Origin: Linyphia triangularis
Lineage: Eukaryota > Arthropoda > Arachnida > Araneae > Linyphiidae
Direction of reading: 5' to 3'
DNA length: 64,000 nucleotides
Assembly (NCBI GenBank): GCA_963978545.1
Contig: OZ021721.1
Span: 107,406,366 to 107,470,365, forward strand
Shown here: one piece after another, positions 55,659-64,000 of the stretch
Position numbering within the stretch: the first letter of the stretch is position 1
Layout of the letters: every line of letters starts with the position of its first letter
Made by a program: the position numbers and the translations under genes
Notes under the pieces: model-generated
The model's database searches: none
What the model was told of the DNA's origin: nothing
Seen by the model: only the letters and a program-made list of their open reading frames with translations

Positions 55659-56270
55659 TTAAGGGGGTGCGGTACCGAAAATAAAAAAAAACTTTATTTA
55701 TGTACATTTTTACGTCAAAAATTTATTTTATGTATGAGATACTATTTATATATCTTTGAGAAAATGTTTTTTTAAATATTATGTTTTGTTATTTAAAAAA
55801 AAATTTAAAAACCAAGAAGAATCCATAATAATTGATGTTTCGTATTTTGATATAAGTCAAGAAAAAATAAAAAAAAATTCAAAGTGAAAGCTTTCTGTAA
55901 TATATAATTATATAAAGAAAATTTTGTCTTCACAGAATTTTGATAGGTGAACTAAAAAAAATTAAAAAAATTCTCAAAGTTAAAATATTGAAATTTTTGC
56001 TTTTTTTTACGTTATCTTTTACGCTAAAAATTATATTTTAAAACAGAATTAAAAAAATAAAATTCTGTGAAGACAAAATATTTAAAACTATATAAATTAA
56101 ATGCTCCAAAAATTTGAATAGCCAATTGTTAATGGTTCTGGAGATATATCGATTTGAATGTGCAACATCTGTGAAAAACACTAGTGCTCGAAAAACGCAC
56201 TTTAAGCAGACGCTTCAAGGTGTTACGCCCATTAGTGATGTTTAAATCACAGGTAATTTTGTGGCTGGTT
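55659..56270 (-). mobile_element. GGTCC-family AT-rich element, copy 6, one end eroded
   Basis: Opens ttaagggggtgcggtaccga, the best match to the family end. Its interior is the inverse of copy 5: 'ggttctggagatatatcgat', 'cactagtgctcgaaaaacgc' and 'actttaagcagacg' mirror 48710-48785. After about 56200 it departs from copy 5, consistent with a deletion, and no terminal TTAA partner is certain. Confidence 0.65.
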
Positions 56271-57306
56271 CATCTTAACTATATAAGAATATAACCTGGA
56301 TAATATAATTTGTACAAGCAAATAATACTACTGCCTCTCTTTTCCTTTATCTGAGTTTTATACTGAGGCATGTTCCTCGGTTTTATACAATATGTTTAGT
56401 AAAATTCCATTATTTTTCCTCTGTCGGCATCTATCCACAATTGAAGAAGTCAAACTGTAAACGAAGAAATTTGTACTAATGTCAGTTTCTTTATTTTAAC
56501 ATATCAGCTCAGACATGTATACCTGAATTAAATTTCAGCTTAATTATATGTGAAATAAAATGGATAAGCTAAGTGCATGGAAGTGGGTGAAAACGCTAAG
56601 GTCGGCTCTGGTAAATAGTACAAGTGCTGTTTTGTTCATTTTTCGTTTGCTGTGAGTTTTAGTTTGCTTCTCAGCCATAGCTTACCATAGGTTTGGTAAA
56701 GTACGATTGTTTTTACTCTCTCTTCAATTGAGGAAATAAAATTGAAAGTTTTACAAATGTCAACTTATTTTAGCATTTTATCTGAGACATGATTACCTGA
56801 ATTAAATTTGAACTTTATTACATGGAAACTAGCCCGAATAACATAAGTGGTAAAATACTATAAAAGTGGCTCTGGTAAATAATGTAATGCCCATTTTCTT
56901 TTTTTGTTTGAGGAGCGTACATCGATTCTGTTCAATTTTCATCGTAAACCACAACTCTCAAATGTTCTGTTTACTCCAGACACTAATGGGATATCATTTT
57001 GCTGTCACGCGAATTAGAAGCTTTTCTTCAGTCCCCGTTACGCCAAGAGTAATGCCACTTGCTATGTTCACAGAGAATCGTCCTGAAGCAGTAAAGCAAC
57101 GGATGAAAAGCCTTGTGTTCATCAGCTATTACGTCTCTTTAGGGTCTTAAGCAGCTCTTTATTGCGGATGAGTTTCTGGATTCCCTTTTATCGTACTAGC
57201 ACGTAAACATGTTTTATTTCGTAAAAGATCTTTCGATACTAATGTAGGAGAAAGTCACCTACTTTAAGCTACTTCTTGTTGAAGGGCACTCTCCTGGTGC
57301 TTGATA
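56271..57306. other. Unassigned sequence; ~310-bp diverged duplication
   Basis: 'aatttgtactaatgtcagtttctt', 'acatgtatacctgaattaaa' (about 56468-56545) recur loosely as 'acaaatgtcaacttattt', 'acatgattacctgaattaaa' (about 56752-56810). The frame 56866-57150 and its antisense both stay partly open, but no family is recognised. Confidence 0.35.
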
Positions 57307-57537
57307 TTAACCCATTAAGGACGGCTGGTAAGAAAACTTGCCAATCGACGTTTTAGGTTTTTTTCTTTGCTAATAAATTGCGATTGTGGTTACACTTAGT
57401 GTTTTTTAAAAACCATAAAAATAATTTTCCAAAAAAACTGAAAAATTCAAAATATACCTTAAATGATATAAATAAACGAGGTAAAAGTTGAAAACAATGT
57501 CTGTTTTTCCATTTTAAAGTCTTTTTTAATGGGTTAA
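57307..57537. mobile_element. piggyBac-like MITE with TTAA duplication
   Basis: TTAA then cccattaaggacggc at the left; at the right 'tttttaatggg' then TTAA. Short inverted ends cccattaa sit inside a TTAA duplication. It is 231 bp and non-coding, with an AT-rich interior. Confidence 0.75.
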
Positions 57538-57564
57538 CGTGTCTTTATCAGCTCTAAATACACT

Positions 57565-57789
57565 TTAACCTTTAACTGCTGTAAGCGGTCTGACAGACCA
57601 CAAGTCATTTTTTGTGGAATGCTTCCAACCACTAAAATATCTCATCTTTGACTTTTATATTATTTTTTCTGATACTATGTTTCTTAAACTTTAAACTGAT
57701 GTTCACCAATTTGCTTTGTGCAGTATGGACCATGTGTTGCTCTTGCGCCAAAAACCTCAAACCTCCCAACCACAGCAGTTAAAGGTTAA
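57565..57789. mobile_element. piggyBac-like MITE with TTAA duplication
   Basis: TTAA then cctttaactgctgt at the left and acagcagttaaagg then TTAA at the right: a perfect 14-bp inverted repeat. A 'ggtctgacagacc' fold-back lies near the left end. It is 225 bp and non-coding, and only 27 bp from the previous MITE of the same style. Confidence 0.92.
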
Positions 57790-58269
57790 ACTAATATTGT
57801 GTCGAATACATTGTGTTCGTAATTCATGTTCTTCAGTTTAGATTTGTCTGGAGCATATAGTTGTCAAATAAAACACATAAAAACTCATCGAAGGTCATGT
57901 GAGAGTCATTTTTAGTGCTAAGTACACAAAATAATATTGCTTAAAATTACATTGTGTTCATAATTAAAGTTCTTATGTTTATATATTTCTGGGTTGATTT
58001 AAGAAACAATTTATTCAAGTATAATGTAAACAAATAAATTGGTGGTGTTAGTAACATGTTCGATGGAATAATTACAAAGCTGATAAAGCGGATTGAACTT
58101 CTGAATGTTTTGCCAATTAAATGAATATAATGTAATGTTTTCTTGAAACTTATTTCAAAGATATTCTGTTAAAGAATAGTAAATATTTACTTTGTTTTAG
58201 AAGAATTAAAATAGAAACGCTTAGGTAGTAAAACACACTTCGAAAAAGGATTTGCTAAAACGAAAATCC
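57790..58269. other. AT-rich sequence, nothing recognised
   Basis: No gene; 'aaatacacttt' and 'attgtgttcgtaattcatgttctt' motifs recur loosely within it (about 57810 and 57950). Confidence 0.45.
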
Positions 58270-58830
58270 AATCAACTAAGAGGGACAGCAATTTTTAGTT
58301 TCAATTAAAGAACTGCATTTGGTAAAAAGGATATTTTTTTTGCATTTTCCGCGTTTTGAAACGTCAAGAGTTAAAAAAGTAGTATAGAAAGAAATTACAT
58401 GCGTTGTGTACTTGTGTGTAAGCATGGCTCCCAAATGGATTGGGCCTACAACGCTCAATTTTTTAAAATTGCAATTGCCAACCAAAAAAACGGCTCTGAT
58501 GATTTTAATCAAGCGCTGTGCCTTTCAATGTGTTCTAAACACTCCTACCAAAAAATTTTCGTAAAAAATTTAAAAATCACCGTTTTTAACATAGAGTTTC
58601 AACTGAGAGGGTAGCTAACAAAGAATTCCTTTAAGATTTGCCCATCAACGATTGTTCCTTTTCCGTTTCATTTACTCGAAAGGAATAAAGTAATAATTAT
58701 CGCCAAAAATGTCGCCCTATTCGCCAAGTTAGTGTACATCTTGAATGCATACAGTATAATTGAAAGTTGTGCAATGTTCTATGACCATAGTTTTTACTGC
58801 ACATGATGCAACAATTTGAGGATTTTTTTT
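58270..58830 (+). repeat. Dispersed repeat D, copy 2
   Basis: Partner of 3641-4400 in the same orientation (see that entry). The 3' part carries tcgcca words ('atcgccaaaaatgtcgcc', 'attcgccaagttag') like those in the LTR U3. Frames 58276-58512 (minus) and 58399-58614 (plus) overlap in it and are not conserved in copy 1. Confidence 0.6.
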
Positions 58831-60057
58831 TTCTTTTCATAGAGGTTTTTTTTCACCGATCAGTTGATTTTTCACTGCAACACTTCTCTCATTTGCCGCG
58901 ACAATGTTGTAATGTCATGGGGATTCTGAATCATGATAATGAACATAGGTAAAAACCATATGGCTTTGTTGTTCATAATTATTTGAATATAGCATATACC
59001 ACTTTCGATCTTTTTCAACGACTTTTATATCTTTTACAGAAAGCAAACTGCTGAAGATACAATAGAAAAGCATAATTTAAGGTACTCAAATTCAATTTAA
59101 AAGTACATCTAAATAGAAAATTTGTAAGAAAACAAGAAAGAAAGAAAACATCTTAACTGTCTAACTTTCTTCTACTACTCATTATATCCAAAATCTATAC
59201 CATTATAGCAAGGAAAGCTATTGCCCGTTTTAAAATAAAACTCAACATTTAATCTCAATAACTAAAAATATGAATATAATTTTTGTTTTATAAGTAAGAA
59301 ATAATGTTCCGGGTTTTCAAGCAAAGCTACCAAGCAGTCTTATCATATTACTTATGTATTTCCAAGTACTTTTGGTTTGATGTGGAATAGCCATTCTATG
59401 TCACGTAATTCCTTTTCCCCATGGCGTATCCATATATTAACTTGATTCTTCATATTCTCACACCTTATCACTTTCCTTTCACACCTCTCCCTTGGTATTT
59501 TTAGTGATGAGGCAGTCTTTTAGAGACAGTACGTTATGTAATTAGTGAGTTAAGGTAGAAGTGGATGGAAGGGGTTTTGGAGATAATACCCCAGTGACCA
59601 CGGAATTGTACAATGATAATGGGGTTGAAATCTTCTTTAATGATGGAGTTTAGAAGATGAGGTTGTTGATGACGGTACAGTTGAACTATTAATGATGAAG
59701 ATGGATTGCGGTTAGTTCATTAGTTGGCGGTGGATCGAAAGTGTAAATATTCCATGGTGAACATTCATCATCAGAAAATTAATGTTTGTTTGTAGAAATA
59801 ATGCATTGTTTGCAAAGCTTTGAGTTCTGATTTACATTCTTCATCCACTGATTGGAATTCATGGGAATACATCTGAGTGAAATTCATTGGAGTAAATGAT
59901 TTCAATTCTAGTAGTAAACAACGTTCTATTAAATTATATGTGAATTACAGCTATCAATTTTAACACCTGGTTTACGAATGTTCCTACGAATTGTTTTTGT
60001 ATGCCAAAATTTTGTATGTATGTTCTAAATACAAAAAAACTTTTACAAAAAAAAAAA
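58831..60057. other. Unassigned sequence; less AT-rich patch
   Basis: About 59400-59720 has more G ('aagtggatggaaggggtttt', 'gataatggggttgaaatc') and imperfect 'gatgatg' repeats. No open frame or partner was found. Confidence 0.4.
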
Positions 60058-60785
60058 ATAAGGTATACATATACAATTGAAATATTTCCTTTAATTTTTA
60101 GGTTATAATTTCAAACTTTTTGGAAGTATATCAGAATTAAAAATAATGCATTTTTATGTATAAACTTTCTTTTTCCGTCATTTTTTTAATCAGCTAATTG
60201 CAATTAAAGTGAATAATTAGGACATTATTAGAACATGCATAAATAAACTTGTAATTAACTTAGAGGTAATATTTTTATTGCAAATAAAATACATTATATT
60301 GACGCATGTTCCTATGGAGAATTTTGAATTTGGCTTCAATATTTATTTAATTATAAGTTTTTAGATAAAAAGTTTAAGAAAATACATAGTTTTTAACAAA
60401 AAATTAAGATTAAAATATGCATACATTTTTTTTTCATAACCATATATACTAGATGTTCCATAGAAAACACATTCACAACTATTGTCAACAAAACAAAATT
60501 AGAATTTTGTAAATCGGATAATTTATTGTGAAATTATGACCGTTGGCGTAAAGTCATATAACACCAAAATGTCATTCTTCAGAAAACGCGTTTAAAGTTT
60601 ACTACACTAATGAACGTGATACAAAACAGGTTCACAAAACCTACTGTAATTTAAAAAGTAATTTGAGTCTCAGTAAAAAATGGTATCATTTTAATGGTAA
60701 TGAATTCGGGAATATTTTAAAAACAAAAAACAAAAACGCAGACTTGAGTCAAATTTCGAGATTCCTAATGTATATAAAAATTAAA
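60058..60785 (-). mobile_element. 727-bp element (family T727), copy 2, inverted
   Basis: Reverse-complement partner of 33161-33887 over its whole length ('gaccgttggcgtaaagtcat', 'atgtcattcttcagaaa', 'ggtaatgaattcgggaatat'). The left end taaggtatacatataca is intact except for the TTAA. The right end has decayed to 'taatgtatataaaaattaa'. No coding capacity. Confidence 0.85.
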
Positions 60786-61568
60786 TGAATGAAATACTGA
60801 TAATCAACGAATAGAAATGCTGATGTTGGATTTGCACCTACATTCTAATTAATAATTTTGTAGTGTCCAACATTACAGTTGAACGGTGATATGCAAAAAT
60901 TACACACTGAATAATTTCTCCCAATGCTTTAGAAAATGCGAGAAATCTTTTTTCATTTTAATCCGACGTAGTGTGAATATAACTTATTTGTTTTGGAATA
61001 ACTCATTCATATTTAGTTAGAGTGCGTTAAGATAATGAAAATTCGTGTAAATTAATAGTATACTTAGCACGTTGTCGTGGTTTCTAAAGGTTGGTGCTAG
61101 GACCGAAATTCGTGTTTTCCATTTAACGCTAAGTCAAAATGTAAGGTGATTCAAAATGGCCAGCAAGACAAAAATACGAATGGGGATATAGCAAATATGC
61201 ATATAATCAATTAAAAAACATTATATGCTAAAAAGCAGTAAAAATTTGCTAATTAAAGTAAAATTAATCAATAAAATGGAGGAACAACACCCTACCACAT
61301 TTAAATTGAGATTAGGTTTACCATAAAATCATACCAACGCATGCGCATAAACATAAAGGCATGCCTACCATGCTTATAAAGTATCTTATAATACTTTTCT
61401 TAATTCTCTTAAAATGAGTTTAACTTTTTCTTACGTGTAGGATAAAAGGGAACATTTTAAATCTATAATGTGGCAGACTATTTTCACAGAATCGATATGA
61501 TTTGCTTTTTTGAATGTGTAACAATCCTTTAATAAAAAGGATTTATAAAAAGTAAACCAAGTGGATAG
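60786..61568. other. AT-rich sequence, nothing recognised
   Basis: No repeat partner or credible frame found. Confidence 0.45.
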
Positions 61569-61581
61569 GGATATCATTAGT

Positions 61582-62160
61582 TGTTGTTGTTTCTAATCTC
61601 CCTTTTGTCTGACGAAGTCAGACAATATCAGTGAAGCCATTGACATTAATGAAGTCTGACACTAGTTGTGGACAGTTATAAATGTCCTCCCAGTCCAGTC
61701 CAAGGCAGTCCAAAATGTGCTGAGGTGATGCCTGTTCTTTTTGGCATTTAGGGCAAAGAGGAAAATTTTTGCTTCCCCCAGAATATGTGAGGCCTTTAAG
61801 GTGACCACTAGCAAGTCGGGACAGACGAGTATTGGTGTGCCTATCACAAGGAAGAGATAGGGAGTGTCCTGGCTTTTTGGCTTTATACCATTCGTGAGAC
61901 GGAGGTATATGCCATTTCGCTTTATTTTGAGCTATTTTCTTTGAGTATAACTCTTGATATGTGAGTTCTTGAGTAGAGAGGACAGAGTGTTCTAGTCCCT
62001 CCCTAGCAAGAGTGTCAGCCAATTCATTTCCGTGGATGTCTACATGTGACGGGATCCACTGAAAGTGCACTTTGTGCAGTCGGGATATGCTCTTGACTTA
62101 GCGTATTATGGATAGACTGGTTTTGTCTCCCACGAGGGCCCAGTTTTTGAGGTGTTGAAT
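61582..62160 (-). mobile_element. 5'-truncated non-LTR retrotransposon (LINE) with 13-bp target duplication
   Basis: ggatatcattagt flanks both sides (61569-61581 and 62161-62173). On the minus strand the insert is the last ~580 bp of a LINE: an RNase H relic, a CCHC-like motif, a short 3' region and a tail of aacaacaacaact. Target-primed reverse transcription explains the 5' truncation, the simple-repeat tail and the duplication. An RNase H domain downstream of the reverse transcriptase points to the I/R1/Jockey-like side of the LINE tree. Confidence 0.92.
61618..62160 (-). pseudogene. LINE ORF2 C-terminal fragment: RNase H and Zn-knuckle-like motif
   Basis: Minus-strand reading includes QHLKNWALVGDKTSLSI, a stop at 62098-62100, then HFQWIPSHVDIHGNELAD, the RNase H C-terminal signature. 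The Asp of NELAD corresponds to the last catalytic acid. Further on, CPKC...H...C (spacing CX2CX8HX3C) is the finger-like motif often found after RNase H in these elements. The ORF ends at the stop near 61618. RNase H would degrade RNA in the RNA/DNA hybrid during retrotransposition. Truncation and the stop make this copy dead. The listed open frame begins at a GTG and is not a true start. Confidence 0.9.
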
Positions 62161-62173
62161 GGATATCATTAGT

Positions 62174-63111
62174 ATATAGACACTATGTGGACACTTCTAC
62201 ACACGATACTTATATTAATAACAACAACAACAAAATGCTAAATTGGCTAGTTTGGTGAAAAAAATAGAAGTCAATTCAAACTTTTGGTTTAGAATGTTTA
62301 CCTCAAACATGCCAGATAACCTAACATAGCGTAGTGATAAACTTGCACAATGGTTAGTATAGAAGCTAACACTGAAAATAATAATTTTTAAATAATTGGT
62401 ATATGTTTATTAGAAATAAAAAAAAAATCCTAGCCACACAGAAAATAAAATTGAAACATGATCATATCACCCATTCTTTATTATTACAGTGCGCAAAGGA
62501 TGAAAATCAAGATTTTGGGGTTTCTATATCTTTGCACACATCTGAATTTTTGTTAGGATCCAGTTGACCACCAACCGCAGATATTTTGAGTCTCATCAAA
62601 ATGTATTCTGTATTTACAGAGCTATAGTAAACTACCATTTCATGATGGATTAACAGGTACCAGAACAGGTTTTGGACAAGAAGACAGGTTTTGGAATCAC
62701 CGTTATAACCATATGTTAGTCTTATGTAAGAATTTAGTGATAAATATTACGAACGATTACAATGCCTTCCAAATTTGATAGATAAGATAGAAGGCACGCA
62801 CCCAAAGAGATGGCCTTTAGAGCCCTCCCCACCTATGACACCGACATTCCTATGTTTTCTTTTAAATAAAAATAAAAAAAAACTTTTAAAAAAACTTAGT
62901 GATTATCAATAATTTCCAGAGAAAAAGTTTTTAATGTACCGAGACCAGGCATAACAAGCCTACTTCATCCGTATCAAATAAATTATTAAGTCCAAGAACT
63001 TTGAAATAAATAGCAAATTTGTAAATTTAATAGTATTAGAAATAGTTGTACATTATATTTGATCTACTTAGGTCCAGTAAAATCTGCCATTTAAAAATGT
63101 AAAAATAAGTA
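62174..63111. other. Unassigned AT-rich sequence
   Basis: About 62985-63030 holds an inverted, diverged piece of the ~146-bp repeat from 25275 ('ccaagaactttgaaataaat'). Nothing else recognised. Confidence 0.45.
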
Positions 63112-64000
63112 TGATCCCACTTTCCAAACGTTGTAGTAACGTTTCAGTGTTACATGTTCCTAATATTGTGGGCGCCATAAATATCTAATAATATATGCGT
63201 GATAAGGGTGTTTGAATATTATTGATTGGGTTCTAAAATATTACTTCTCTAATTGAATTCAAACAAAAACCACAACAATTTCATATTAATCTACAATAAA
63301 AAAATGGAAAATCAAGATTTTCGTATACTTAATATGGATTACCATGTTGGGGTATCCAAAAATCATTTATTTATGTTGGCATATATGTAATTCACAGATT
63401 TAAAAAGTAGTTAAATATTGATGATATGTTACATATGAGATGTTCTGAATAAACATTGTTTCTTATACAGCGAAATGCAATGGCAAACTAGAGGCTTAAT
63501 TTAATGCCCCTCCCAAATAAATTTTCTGATTGCGCCCCAATAATAAAGGATGGTCCCACTTTCCAAACGTTGTAGAAACGTTTCAGTGTTACACGTTCCT
63601 AATATTGTGGGCGCCATAAATATCTAATAATATATGCGTGATAAGGGTGTTTGAATATTATTGATTGGGTTCTAAAATATTACTTCTCTAATTGAATTCA
63701 AACAAAAACCACAACAATTTCATATTAATCTACAATAAAAAAATGGAAAATCAAGATTTTCGTATACTTAATATGGATTACCATGTTGGGGTATCCAAAA
63801 ATCATTTATTTATGTTGGCATATATGTAATTCACAGATTTAAAAAGTAGTTAAATATTGATGATATGTTACATATGAGATGTTCTGAATAAACATTGTTT
63901 CTTATACAGCGAAATGCAATGGCAAACTAAAGGCTTAATTTAATGCCCCTCCCAAATAAATTTTCTGATTGCGCCCCAATAATAAAGGATGGTCCCACTT
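63112..64000 (+). repeat. 439-bp satellite, two full units and the start of a third
   Basis: The unit beginning 'cccactttccaaacgttgta' starts at 63116, 63555 and 63994, giving exactly 439-bp spacing twice, and continues off the window. The two full units differ at only a few bases (gtagtaacg versus gtagaaacg, acatgttcc versus acacgttcc, ctagaggc versus ctaaaggc). There is no long open frame. This is the least diverged tandem repeat of its size here. Confidence 0.95.

Noticed and set aside
56866..57150. Mariner transposase on the minus strand opposite the 94-codon frame
   Set aside because: A loose resemblance appeared in one frame, but no catalytic or end motif supported it.

Overview
This window is AT-rich eukaryotic DNA with no recognisable host gene. 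No open frame exceeds about 210 codons, none of the long frames resembles a host protein, and no bacterial, phage, organelle, rRNA or functional tRNA signal is visible. It looks like an intergenic or intronic stretch of a large, repeat-rich animal genome. The tRNA-derived SINEs, the Gypsy-type LTR, the TTAA-flanked MITEs and the Tc1/Tigger remnants fit an arthropod. A spider is my best guess from the style of the SINE and LTR, but that is inference and not proven here.

Layout (family names below are local labels). 0-5 kb: a worn SINE-B copy, a degenerate ~320-bp tandem, a solo Gypsy-like LTR (2663-3392), a dispersed repeat and a 600-bp fold-back MITE. 5-14 kb: a 29-bp minisatellite, two 203-bp palindromic MITEs, AT-rich TTAA-flanked elements (GGTCC family), a 703-bp TTAA element with a palindromic motif, and SINE-A. 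14-17 kb: a Helitron-like candidate start followed by a two-level ~134/269-bp tandem array. 18-25 kb: more GGTCC-family DNA, duplications, a dead Tc1-like transposon (22433-23707), a LINE-tail-like repeat and SINE-A. 25-30 kb: short tandem arrays, then a ~166-bp satellite interrupted by a piggyBac-like MITE. 30-40 kb: several MITEs, a 727-bp TTAA element, SINEs and a truncated Tigger/pogo element. 40-48 kb: a ~271-bp satellite, a SINE-B, compound repeats and a 235/470-bp two-level array. 48-64 kb: piggyBac-like MITEs, a transposase scrap, inverted partners of earlier repeats, a 5'-truncated RNase H-bearing LINE (61582-62160), and a nearly identical 439-bp satellite running off the right edge.

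No set of genes works together here; what the window records is transposition history. Clear target-site duplications mark many insertions: five SINE-A, two SINE-B, the LINE, the solo LTR, four piggyBac-like MITEs with TTAA, Tc1 and Tigger with TA. Nesting gives relative ages: SINE-A at 38932-39109 lies inside a GGTCC-family element, and a piggyBac-like MITE lies inside a satellite monomer. Both SINE families end in the same AACC-type tail, suggesting one shared LINE partner. I found no new gene system. The most notable signals are the two-level tandem arrays, the young 439-bp satellite, the precisely dated insertions and the several unrelated-looking families that share TTAA targets.
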